Shown: positions 10,601 through 20,946 of the stretch, one piece after another | How positions within the stretch are numbered: the first letter of the stretch is position 1 | Layout of the letters: every line of letters starts with the position of its first letter | Assembly (NCBI GenBank): GCA_021234155.1 | Contig: JAJEKV010000071.1 | Span: forward strand, 6,615,054 to 6,679,053 | Length of the DNA stretch: 64,000 nucleotides | From: Isoetes taiwanensis | Lineage: Eukaryota > Streptophyta > Lycopodiopsida > Isoetales > Isoetaceae | Direction of reading: 5' to 3' | Translations under genes and position numbers: made by a program | Notes under the pieces: generated by a model | Database searches by the model: none | Seen by the model: the letters and a program-made list of their open reading frames with translations, nothing else | What the model was told of the DNA's origin: nothing

Positions 10601-11575
10601 CTCTTCAATAATGATATGCAAAAAAAAATGACTCTCCCTTTACATACAAGAGGCCGATAAGGTGATTTGCTGGGCAAGAAGGCGCTGCTGCTCACAATAC
10701 GAATATCAATGCCGCTCAGATTAGCCCTACGCAATTCCTGTTGGAAATTCCTTTTACTTTCTCAGAAACTTCGTCGGCTTCAGCCGTAATTTGATACTAT
10801 CTTCGAGGGCTAAAATCCCTGATGTGCCGATCTGCTTTCGATCTTGCAAACGGTACCAGCTTGTCATATTTCTTAGATTGCCTTACAATTTCCATGTCAA
10901 TGCTCATTATTCTATCATCTGTGATAATCAAAATGGCGTCAAATGCGTGTAATGCATTATCTTCGTAATAAGTCTCCACTGGATGCTCTTGCGTTCCCGC
11001 CCCCGGCAGATCCCAAAGAATTAAATTACTGAATTCTGGATGCCTATAAGGAGTTGGCCTCTCGGTGCATTCCACCACATCTGTTTGTGCTGATTCTGAA
11101 ATACCAACAAGTTTAAAATTTGAATCTCAATTTGAGTTTAATGCCATTATTTGGCCAGACCAATACCTGGGCTCTTCGGCTCCAAACCCCTCAACGTGTT
11201 CACGAACGATGATTTGCCTGCTCCGGTGTGGCCAGTGATAGCATAATTGAATTTGTTGACATTGTCAATGCCCAACTTTTGCCTATTGGCTTCGCGACTT
11301 TTCTCCAAATTCCACAACCTCACGACCATCGATTCCCCCGGTTGAGCTACCATTTTCTGCATTCTTAGCTCTTCATTTTCTGCCATCAATCTCGAATTTT
11401 CTATTTCGATTTTCAGCATACCCATCTTGTTCTCCTGCTGCATCATCTTGATTTCCAGTTCCTGCCCCAATTTGTCGTTGGCTTTCTTATCGGGCACTTG
11501 GTTAAAAAGAAAACCAAGAACCTTTGAAATCGCTTCCGTCACAAGGTAAGTTACCAAGATTCCTAAAATTTCCAT
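10588..11575 (-). pseudogene. IRG-like (immunity-related GTPase type) P-loop GTPase, intron-containing, 3' part broken
   Basis: Exon 1 runs 11575-11167, a 71-base intron 11166-11096 (CAG/GTATTG donor, TATTTCAG acceptor), and exon 2 starts at 11095. Removing the intron joins the frames in phase 1 and gives KSP-ESAQTDVVECTERPTPY, as expected for IRG proteins. Residues 1-28 are largely hydrophobic and 30-78 suggest a coiled coil. G1 is GHTGAGKS at 115-122, G3 is DLPGAGT at 165-171, and SKAD at 222-225 sits at the G4 place. IRG and related dynamin-like GTPases act on membranes in defence or vesicle processes; its role here is unknown. In-frame TAG at 10799-10797, then a frame change near 10745, after which a matching frame (QELRRANLSGIDIR, IVSSSAFLP) resembles the IRG segment after G4 and runs to a TAG at 10590. 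The usual C-terminal helical domain is missing. The two breaks may be sequencing errors, in which case the gene may be intact to that point. Confidence 0.82.
11096..11166 (-). other. Predicted spliceosomal intron of the GTPase gene
   Basis: 71 bases with a strong GT donor after CCAG and a TTGGTATTTCAG acceptor. The interior is A/T-rich with an in-frame stop (TAA at 11149-11147), and removal restores conserved GTPase sequence across the junction in phase 1. This short AT-rich intron marks the gene as eukaryotic nuclear rather than a bacterial contaminant. Confidence 0.8.
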
Positions 11576-11589
11576 TTTCTTTTCTCACA

Positions 11590-11733
11590 GAAATGAGACA
11601 AGAACTTTATGATCTGCACAAACTATATAACAACAGAGAGCAATTGATTTCTGCAGGGCTACAGATCAAAGATTACCACGAAGCAAATAATAAACTTTTG
11701 TTTGACAAAGCCAACGCGCTAGGCTACATGTAG
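11590..11733 (+). CDS. Short exon-like ORF divergent from the GTPase
   Basis: ATG at 11593 opens 46 codons (MRQELYDLHKLYNN..., ending NALGYM) with a helical, charged, protein-like composition, then TAG at 11731-11733. It is preceded by CATTTTCTTTTCTCACAG, a very good 3' splice site, so it may be a terminal exon rather than a whole gene. The GTPase start codon lies 15-17 bases away on the other strand, so either the two share a tiny bidirectional region or an upstream exon of this gene overlaps the GTPase antisense. No family recognised. Confidence 0.4.
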   Translation, partial: EMRQELYDLHKLYNNREQLISAGLQIKDYHEANNKLLFDKANALGYM

Positions 11734-13292
11734 ACTATACAGCCTGCACAATTAATTTTTGTATTAATTACTTTTGCATTGGTTCAATGTTGGGGGTTGC
11801 GGCGGAAGCATATGCCAATAGAAGCACTGCTGGTGAGTACAGTGTAGGACTCTTGCTGGCGGACAAAAGTTACAAAGGAACTCTTCTAATGTACAAAGGA
11901 CATTAAGATACAAAAATCAATGGCTAAGATTTGACGTGCACGATGATAGCAGGGCCAATCACAATAGGTTACCCAGTTGTGCGGTACAACATCTGCCACG
12001 TTTCCTCTTGAAGCTCTTCAGAAGCTACAACATAAAGAAGGAGTCCTTTCCGCAATAAGAGCAGACCCCACTCGAAGCTGGGGCCCTCCTCTTCCAACTA
12101 CTACATCATTTGAAATGCAAAGACGACAGCTTCCAATGAAGTTCTTGTATGTAATTGGCATGCAATAGTACACTTTGTCTTGTAGAATGCTTGGTAAAGG
12201 TGCCTTGTCATTTCTACAAACATGCATCAACACCCATTTCATTATAGTATTTGCATTAACATTATCGCTAGTAATGAAGCCCAGCGTTGTAGGAGCTTTA
12301 GGCTACAACGTGTTATCTGAGCATGGTGTGTAAATACCATAGAAAGTGTTTATGTATTTGACATTTACATGGAAATATCAATAGAGTTTATTCAATCTTG
12401 ACGTGGCAATATGTGCATGTAGGAGTAAATGTACATGGAGTCATAAAATGTGGTTGAGCTTGGTTAGTTAAGATTGCATAGCCATTCTTGGTTATATTCT
12501 TGATCTCATTTGATGAGGATTTAAAGCTCTACATAACTAAACGATATGGTTGCCTTCCTTGTTCTATAAGTAAAGAGATGAATGGTTTTGATCACGAATG
12601 GGCCATTGAGGAAAAATGGTTATTGTGCTTATTGTGAAAAGAGTGTCATAAATTGGTTGTTTTGTCACGTAGTACCTCAGGGGTGCTAATTTCTATATAA
12701 ATGTAATTTCATCATTAAGTGACATTTAGAAATTTGAGATCTCATTTTATCCCCATAAGAATCCTCAATGGAATGGCTACCCTCTCTATTAAGGCTGCAA
12801 TTAATTCGGCCACCAACAACTTCATTCTTTGTTGTTTTCCCCTATAACTTTTTGATGCGCTTGTCAAAATGTTGCGGCGTTTGTTGCATTAGATCTTGAA
12901 TGAAAAGATCTTTCAATAGTATATGGTTATGATGTATTTCAATATTGGTCATATCATTAACCTTAAAAAATATGATTTTGCTTATTTCTTATATATATTT
13001 ATATTGTAAAGCTGGCATGAATGAAACTATCACTAGATAGATCTTGTGAAGACAAACCCATTGCTAAAAAAGTTTTGAATCGAGGAGTTCTGGATCAAAG
13101 TTATAATGAAAAATGATACTATAGAAGTTAGTTAAATTTGCATTAATTCTGTTTTGCCACATATCTTGGAATATGAGATATCTTGGAGCTCTTCTCTTAT
13201 TGGGCCAGTTTAAAAAGGCGACATGGCATTTAAGATCCCTTAATGGGACAAATGTGATCTCATTTCCTCACAATGCAAAGTATCGGTGGTAG
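11734..13292. other. No supported gene
   Basis: Short overlapping ORFs on both strands near 11977-12242, neither convincing. The rest is AT-rich without a motif. Confidence 0.45.
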
Positions 13293-16200
13293 TTTTTTTT
13301 TTTTTGTTGAAGGGCGTCGGACTTTATTCAAATCAAAGAGTCAAAATCTACAGTAAATCACGAGAGCGAGGAATAAAATCTCGGCGGATAAGCGGAGACC
13401 CATAGAGTGAAGCAACTTTGCTAAGCATGAGTGCACATCAAAAACTCCTCAAAGTCAGTAGCCTCTTGCGAGGGCAGAGTGAGTGAATACTGACTTTGTG
13501 CAACGCGAGCTTCTTGGAGAACACGATTATCACGCCATCCGGACAACTGAAGATTACCAATATTCGTCTTTCCGGATAGTCCAAAGCAACCATCCTGGCG
13601 CTGAATGAAAAGCGGCCTTGTAACTTCTGTCCAAGTACTTGGGTAAATTACTTAGCGATTGTTAGGGGAAGCACGAGAAAGGAAAACAACCCGGAGTCCC
13701 ATACACAATCTAAGGTGTTCACATGGCGATGCTCAATGGTGCCGGAACGCGGCTTGCATCTTGGACGATTTGATATTCTAGGGTTAAACTTATGAATGAC
13801 ACATTAACCCGCGAGACCTTTATGAGAGAATACGCCGCAAAGAGCGCCACTTTAGGATGGTAGCTTGTCCCATGCCCAAAGACCGCATACGCCATTGAGG
13901 GAGGAGGAAGTTGAAGACCCTTATTAGGCGGAGGAAGAATGCTCGATTATCAAGCAACAAGCGATACATAGAGTTCACAAGTTTGCACTCCCTTAATTTC
14001 TTCGCAACAAACCCATACCAAAATATCTTCTTGAATTGTGGCGAGAATAGAGTATCAGAAAATCAGCAACTTTTGCGAGAACTCCTATCCCATCGCTTAG
14101 AATGAAACTTTAGCTGAAAAGCCTCCCATGTCGTGGTGGCACGAGTCATACCATCTTGCAATAGTTAGATTCGACTTTTCAAAATGCTTTAGTCAATGGG
14201 TGCGAAACAAAGTGGTTGATTGTCTACCCGGAGGATCCACCAACAAGGTCGCGATCAAAGTACCTGGCGGTTAGATGATGTGAAATAGAAGTTTGGCCCG
14301 TGTGCGAGAATCTAACAATCCCTTTAAGAATGGAGAAGCATTATGATGGGCGCGAAAACTCATAAAATCGCTCATGGAAGAGCAGGGTTTTGAGTGTGAC
14401 TTTACGAAAGGGATCTGATGAGTAGAGCACGATGCTTGATAAAAGTAACCGGAGAATCATTCTTACCTAGAAGCGTAAATGAATTTTGAGATCATAACCT
14501 TACTCTGCAAAATGGAAATGTCATGCCCAAACCTCCGGCCGGACTTAGGTTTTATACACTTAGACCATGCAACCTTCACCACTACCCTGCTTCATTTCCA
14601 CCCAGGATAAAGTTCTAACAACACCCACAATCTCTGAAACTTTGAGTGGGAAGCAAAGAATGGCGAAGCCATATGAACATGTGTGTTGCTTAAGACATGT
14701 AGCAAGCTATTACCCTTCCGGGCATAGATGGCTTAGGTATCCACCAAAAAAGGTGCCTCATAACCCTGATTATAACATCCCAAGCATCGAAGTTGGAAAC
14801 ATGAATACCGGGATACCAAAACTGGTTGCCTTCCATGAGGCAACACCTTCGAGGGGTAAGCAAGAACACATGGTGGGACTTCATCATCTAGAGTCCACAA
14901 AGCGAGAACACTTTTGCCAACCGACCAAAACTCGAGGAGGCTAAAGGGAAAATGTGTGTGAGAAACTTTGCATTTTGGAAGTGCTCGACATCGCTTTCAA
15001 AATAGAAAGGTATCATCACATCTTGATTAATAATTTCTTGAGCCATTTTTCCATAGGAAGACCCCGATCACATCATCCTCGGCTGACTTTAGAAAATAGT
15101 GTGAAAAGCACCTCTGCCACTATTGTAAGCAATGGAGCCAAGGGAAACCTTGTGAACTCCTCTACCAACGGGGAAAGAACCATGAGGGGCTCTCCACTGG
15201 AAAATCTCTTTGTAGATCTTGCTGAAGTATACCTTCATGACATCTTGTGAATGGGATACCAAGCCTAAAGCCAATAAACACTTCTCTAAAACCCCGATCC
15301 ACAGCATCATATGCCTTGGCAAAATCAAGTTTGAGATACCACACAATCTGATGGGCCTTTAGCCTTGCCCAATACATACCTTCATAGGCCCGGCAGCATT
15401 ATCAAGAATACACCTTCGGGCAAGAACCCGGTTTGGGTGGATGAGTGTCAGCAAGGAACAACACACAACTTCTACGCGAGCTTCCTTAAAAATCTTGTAC
15501 AGCGTGAAAGCAATGTTATGGGGCATGTCAGAAATGGTCTTGGGCTCTTTACGCCAGAGATAGAGGGAAATAGCTTTGTGTTAGATTTTTTGTCCAAACC
15601 GTATCTTCTAAATTCACAAAATGCATTATATATATCATCTCAATCCACTCCCAATATTCTTGAAAAAATTCTCTTGGAAAACCATCAAGACACGGACATT
15701 TTCCTTTCTCAATAGGTGAGCGGCTAGCGCTGGAATCGTCTCTAGTGATATTTGTCTCTAAAATTGAGCGTTGCTCTGCTGAAACAATAGAATGCACTTT
15801 AGTTAACACGGTGATTGCATATCCTCTGAAATGAGTAGCGATGTCGAGCAAGAAATCTTGCAAAATGATTATGTAGAGTCTTTGCTTTGAGTGCCTTAGG
15901 ATCGAAACCTCAAGAGCCATCTGGGGAGGTAGAGAGTTAATAAGTAGCCATCCTCCTCGGTTTGCAGCCCTAAAAAAGAAATGAGAACACCTATCACGGA
16001 CTTAAACCATTTACCGAGCCAGCCTTCAACCCGGCTCCGATGATGCGCTTTCTTGATCTCAATATCTTTAATTTCTTGTAAGATACGTTTCTCTCTAATG
16101 CGGAAGAATGTAGACTCTGCATATTTGTATCACGATATAAAGTACGTCAAATGACCTCACGGCCTCAACCACTTCACGATGACCCCATTCCTTAGCAAAG

Positions 16201-16440
16201 GATTTGACGCCGCCATGGTGGCTACAACCCGACATCCCGGATGAAGCGAATGCAATGACCCGCGCATCTTCTGGCTGTTTAAACTCTTAAGTTCTTGGTG
16301 GCGGTATTGAGCTTGAAAATGTTTTGAGTGGGCCTTCTATTATTGCGGTATGAGAAAACCATTGTGGGTTGTGATGCGAAGCGGAACTATCAATAGATTA
16401 GTCACGTGAAAGGAAGTACAAGCCGGCGGCAATAACATTA
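13293..16440 (-). mobile_element. Decayed L1-type LINE (RT, connection and zinc-finger remnants) with poly(A) tail
   Basis: On the minus strand the fragments run 5' to 3': a pre-RT region near 16090-15960; GKCPCLDGFPREFFQEYWEW near 15700-15640, the LINE motif usually GKSPGPDGF; YLKLDFAKAYDAVDRGF near 15335-15285, RT motif A with its catalytic Asp; FPVGRGV near 15170-15150; WSKCIKPKSG with GRRFGHD near 14575-14520, equal to the W..VC.PK..GGLG signature after RT; and a C/H-rich zf-RVT-like segment (RCKPRSGTIEH, LDCVWD) near 13762-13692. A run of 13 T at 13293-13305 is the poly(A) tail. Frames change between blocks, so the element is dead. The 5' limit and any endonuclease domain are not visible; 16440 is approximate. 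Confidence 0.85.
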
Positions 16441-16590
16441 TAATAATACGATCATGGCGAGGAGCATAGGCTCTACATAGCAGTCCAACCATTACACCAT
16501 GTGTATGGCCCGATCCCCATCAATTTACGCCCATCCACACTCCGGAAGCGTCGGTAGTTGTTATGCATACTATTTCAATGGTTGCTATGC

Positions 16591-16631
16591 ATCTTATTAT
16601 ATTATAAAGTTATTGTGTAAGTGTTGGACCC
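16591..16631 (+). repeat. Dispersed TATA/TGTTGGACC motif, copy 2
   Basis: Reads TTATTATATTATAAAG then TTATTGTGTAAGTGTTGGACCC, nearly the reverse complement of 7292-7334. It lies just beyond the presumed 5' end of the LINE. Confidence 0.6.
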
Positions 16632-18944
16632 GATTTTCTAGATCAACGGTGATTTAGGGTTAAGATTTAATGGTTGAATTTAAACACCTAGGAACCTAAA
16701 AATAAACAAAAGATTAGGTGAGGTTATTTTTAAATACGGACCAAATGGGATGCGTGTTCATTCGAGTCTACGCACTTTGTTTGTAAAATCTGGGAGGCTG
16801 ACTATGGTGGCTTTGCTTGGTGATCTGTTGGTTCGGCGAACATCACTTCAAGTATAGAAGTTACGATAAAGGCTTCAAGAGCTTTAGGTTAAATGCTTGG
16901 AATACGTTTATGGATCTCTAAGAGGGAGTTAGGGGGTCCACAACGAAGAAGATTTCTGATACGGTGCTTGATGCGGTAGTCGCGGCTCATGCGAATGGTG
17001 CCCATTTTGCTCGTTCTGCACTATTTGTATTGTCGAGACCTGGCCATTATTTGACTTACAAAAGAGTCCACTTCTGGAGAAGTCGACTATTTTCTCTTCT
17101 TTTACTGAGGCATAGGAAAAGCATTATGCGGAGAGGTTGGAGGAGTGAATTTGTGAGGTTCACAGGATCCTATTCTAGCACATTTTGACTGAATGGAAGT
17201 TTAGAAGGTGCTAAAAACCTAGCTAAGTTCCGCCGATTTGGGCCTTGATAAGCGAAGCAGTCTATTATCAAGCTCTTCTTTGCGGAGGCGATTAAGCTTC
17301 CATAGCGTGGTCTAAATTTCGATTCACGGGGAGAATTGATGAAGCGACTTTTCTAAGTTGAGCTTGCGGCATGTATAAGAACGCAAAGCTGGAGCCATAG
17401 GGTATTCCTTATTATATTGGCGGTATTACGTTCTATTCTTGGGAGGAGGTTTAGAGCGGCTTGGATATGGTGGTGTCATCCACCATAACATACCGGTTTT
17501 GCAGCGAGAGACTACAAACAACAACAACATAAAGGGAATCACCATGCGGGATATTTACCATGCACATCTTTATTATCGACTCTATTTAAATCTTGCTTTA
17601 GATATGATATTAAGGAACTCCGGTGGCGGATCTTTCCGCTATCTTTAGTTTAGAAGGTAAAATCCTCGGGCTTTATTTTGCAATCTACAAAGATAGTTTC
17701 TTTTGTGGTTGTGTCAATATTTCAAAACCTTCTTTAGGATATGAACATGGCAGAGGGCAAAAGCAACTTTCCGCGGTTAAAGTTTGGTTGCATTGTTTTA
17801 ATGCAGGTGTGTGGTTTCTAAAAAGGATTGTTTCATGTCTTTCATTGTGAGGTTACTGAATTGAAAACATTAATCACGGGGAGAACAATAGTTTATTTTT
17901 CAATGAGAAGCTGCGAAAGTCGTGAGATGTGTTTATGAAGCAGATTATCTGAAGCCGGCCATTTCGATTTTATAGTAATTGCCGCGAAAGTTGTTTCATG
18001 GTTTTGAAGTGGTCTTTATGAGACCCGGTGAGAGGTTGAAGAAAATCAGGTAACAAACAGCCTCATAAGGCAATCTTTTGGCGAGATAAGAAAGAGTAAC
18101 AAAGTTCTTTTGATCGGTTAAAGCTTTTGCTTTGTTATCTTTTATTAAGCTGTGTATTTGCCCATGTTGGTTCCTTCATAACATAGTGAATTTAAACCAT
18201 GTTGTATATAAAGAATCTAAGAGCATTTTGCATGGATTGGGGAATAATGATGTTGGCATGATAATATTTTTTCTCTTGATGCTCGCTTTATGCACATGTA
18301 TATAGGTGTAAATAAATTGTTATGGGCATTTGTTGGCATGGATGATCAGATCCTCTTTTTATCTCAATTAGCATGACTTCTTTGGCTTTTGTAGTTTAAT
18401 ATGGACTCTCAATGGTGTTTTCTTTTCTTTGCTGGCATGTTCTATGCCTCTGAAATTTAGAGAACTTGAAGCCGAGGTCAAAGATATACGGATACATTTG
18501 TACTTCATGCGGTTACGTCACAAATAGGTTGCGTACGGCACGAAATCGGGCTCTTTCCCTAAGGTTTATGTAAGCTGTTTTAAGTTTGAATTTAAATTAC
18601 AAGTTCTTATAAAATTAAATAAGTCTGGTCTTACTGTGAGCGATATAGACTTTTAGACGTTCTTAAACAAAGGATATGTCGCTTGCAAATAGAATCTTTG
18701 TGACTATCTTTGACAAAGATTTAAGGTTTATAAAGAGATGCCAGTTCCAGCGGCTGGATAACGCCTTTCTGCATTATGCATTTACAAAAAGTTGAAAACA
18801 GTTATCGCTTCCGCTAAAAGATAACAATAAACATGAAACATTTGTGTGAATATGTTTTTAAGAACCATTGGTTAAGATGCATGAACTAATCAAATTACAT
18901 TTGATAGCGATAAAAGTTGTAAGGAAATATCTGATTAAAGCCTT
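16632..18944. other. No supported gene
   Basis: Plus-strand ORFs of 69-75 codons at 16964, 17439 and 17623 show no recognisable domain. The region may be a decayed retroelement. Confidence 0.35.
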
Positions 18945-19252
18945 AGAACATTTTACCACGTTCCTATTAACTCTTGTATGTCTCATTGAGCATCACGTAT
19001 TACGGCTATTGGTATCCATAGTAATAATCTCATGTTGAAATCGTCAAACTTATCTGGGTTATTCTCGAATGCGGTGAAATTAACAAAAGACATCAATTAT
19101 GTGGTGAGTAACAAAAGAATATACAACATTTTACACATTTCCTGTTAACAACATAATACCTCATTCAACGCGTACATATTTTTAACATATTGAGTATCCA
19201 TAATAAAATCACAAAAGACCATCGGTTATGTGGTGAGAACTATGAAAAGATC
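18945..19252 (+). repeat. Imperfect tandem duplication (~130-175 bp)
   Basis: Copy 1 (about 18945-19118) and copy 2 (about 19121-19252) share, in order, ACATTTTAC(C)AC, TTCCT(A/G)TTAAC, GTATCCATA(G)TAATA, CAAAAGA(C)CATC and TTATGTGGTGAG. Copy 2 is shorter by an internal deletion. Confidence 0.7.
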
Positions 19253-19332
19253 GTAGGTTATTTTTACAAGATGCATGCTTTCCTCATTGGCGGCAAAACA
19301 TTTTCTGGACTTATGCCCGTGTATTTGGTACC

Positions 19333-19377
19333 ATTAGTTATATTATAAAGTTTTCACAAAGTAGAGGTGTTGGACCA
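19333..19377 (+). repeat. Dispersed TATA/TGTTGGACC motif, copy 3 (weak)
   Basis: TTATATTATAAAGTTTTCAC then GAGGTGTTGGACC. It shares both ends of the motif with 16591-16631. Confidence 0.45.
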
Positions 19378-19470
19378 CTAATTTAAGATGGTTCGGTTAT
19401 CAGTTACATCCGAGGCCAAAGTTATCACATGACTTCTTAATGCAAGTGATTGCTTGTCGCTTTCATCTTA

Positions 19471-20946
19471 AGAGGAAAAGGAAAGGAAAAGGAGGGCCGA
19501 AAGGGAAAATGAAGGTAAAAATCAGGAAAAGGAGAAGAGGGGAAGAGGGGAAAAGGGAAGGAGGCATGGAAGGAGGAAAGTTGAGGAAAGGAAAAATAGC
19601 ATGAGGAAAAAGGAAAAATAAAGGTAAAAAAGAAAAGGGGAAGGGAGGAAAATGGAAGGGGGAAAAAAGCGAAAGGGAGAGGGAAAGGGTGAGGGAAAGG
19701 AGGAAGCGGGGAGGAAAAGGGGGAGAGAAAAATGGTGGAGGCGAAAAAAGGCATGGGATAATAAAAGGGGAAAGGAAAAACAAAGGAGTGAGAAAGAGTA
19801 GGGAAGGGAAAAATGGCCGCGAGAATGGGGAATGAAAATGGAAGAGGAAGAGGGAGGGCATGGGGAAACATTTTCTGTGAGAGGGAAAGGGTGAGGGAAA
19901 AGAAAAAGAAAGGAAAAAGAGCATGGAAAAAGGAGGGAAAGGGAAAAGGGGGAAGAGGGTGGGAAAAGAGGAGAAGAAGCACATAAAAGATTGAAAAAAG
20001 GGATGGAAAAAGGTCACGGGAGGAAAATAAAAATGGAAGAGAAATGGAAAGAAAGGGGAGAAAAGGAGAAGGGAAAAATGGCACATGGAAAAGGAGAAGG
20101 GATAAGAAAAAAAGAGGAAGGCAAAGGAAAAAGGAGAAAGACAAAAAGGGAGGGGAAGAGAGAAAAAGAGTATGAGAAAAAGGGAGGAAAATGGGAAGAG
20201 GAAGAGAGAGGAAATGGGCAGAGGGGGAAAAAATGGAAGAAATTAAGAGTGAGGAAAGGGGAAACAAAGTAAGAAAAAAGAGGCATGAGAAAAGATGGAA
20301 AATGGAAAAAGAAAAAGCAAAAATAAAAGAAGAGGATATGAAAGGAGAAGAGGTGAAAGGAATGAGGAAAAGGATCACATAAAAGATTAAGGAAAAATGG
20401 AAAAAGGAGCATGGGAAAGGGAGGGAAAGGAAAAAATAAAAGAGGAAATGGAAGGGGAAAGAGTAAGAAAAAGGCAGGAAAAAAAGGAAAAAGAGTGAGG
20501 AGAAGAATGAAAAAGGAAGGGGAAAAGAACAAGAGGATGGAGATTGGAGGAGGAGGAAAAAGGATCTGAAAAAGAGGGGAGAGAAATGAAAAAATGGAGG
20601 GCATGGGATAAAAAGAGGAAAGAGGGTGAGGAAAGGGAGGCACATGAAAAAAGATGGGGAAAAGGGAGAACAAAAGAGACGTAAAGGGGGAAGGGGAAAG
20701 GGAGAGGAAGAGAAAGAGGAGAAGAGAAAATGGAAAGGGGAAAAAGGGTCTGCGGAGAAGTGGGAAGAAAAAGGAGATTTGAAAAAGAAAGGAGAAAGAG
20801 TCCATCGAGAGAAAAAGGAGGAGGGAAAAAGGAAAGGGAAAAGGGAAGGAGGGATGGAAGGGAGATGAGAAGAGGGTAAAGAAAAAAGAAGGGAGAAAAG
20901 AAGGCGTGTATAGGGAAAATGGGAAAAGGAAAAGAAAAAAAGAAAG
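19471..20946 (+). repeat. 1.5-kb homopurine (G/A) tract
   Basis: Almost every base on the plus strand is A or G, mainly GGGAAAAGG/GGAAAGG variants, with pyrimidines confined mostly to short GCATGG, GCACATG or CACATAAAAG interruptions. Internal higher-order repetition is visible: CACATAAAAGATT at about 19980 and 20371, and GGCATGGGATAA at about 19750 and 20600. The long open frames here (for example 402 codons on the minus strand, made almost only of F, L, P and S) result from the absence of stop codons in a pyrimidine-only strand and are not genes. Such mirror-symmetric tracts can form triplex (H-) DNA; that is inference. Confidence 0.97.

Noticed and set aside
11977-12242. Overlapping ORFs on both strands near 12 kb
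   Set aside because: Neither has a recognisable motif, splice context or clear coding composition; probably chance.
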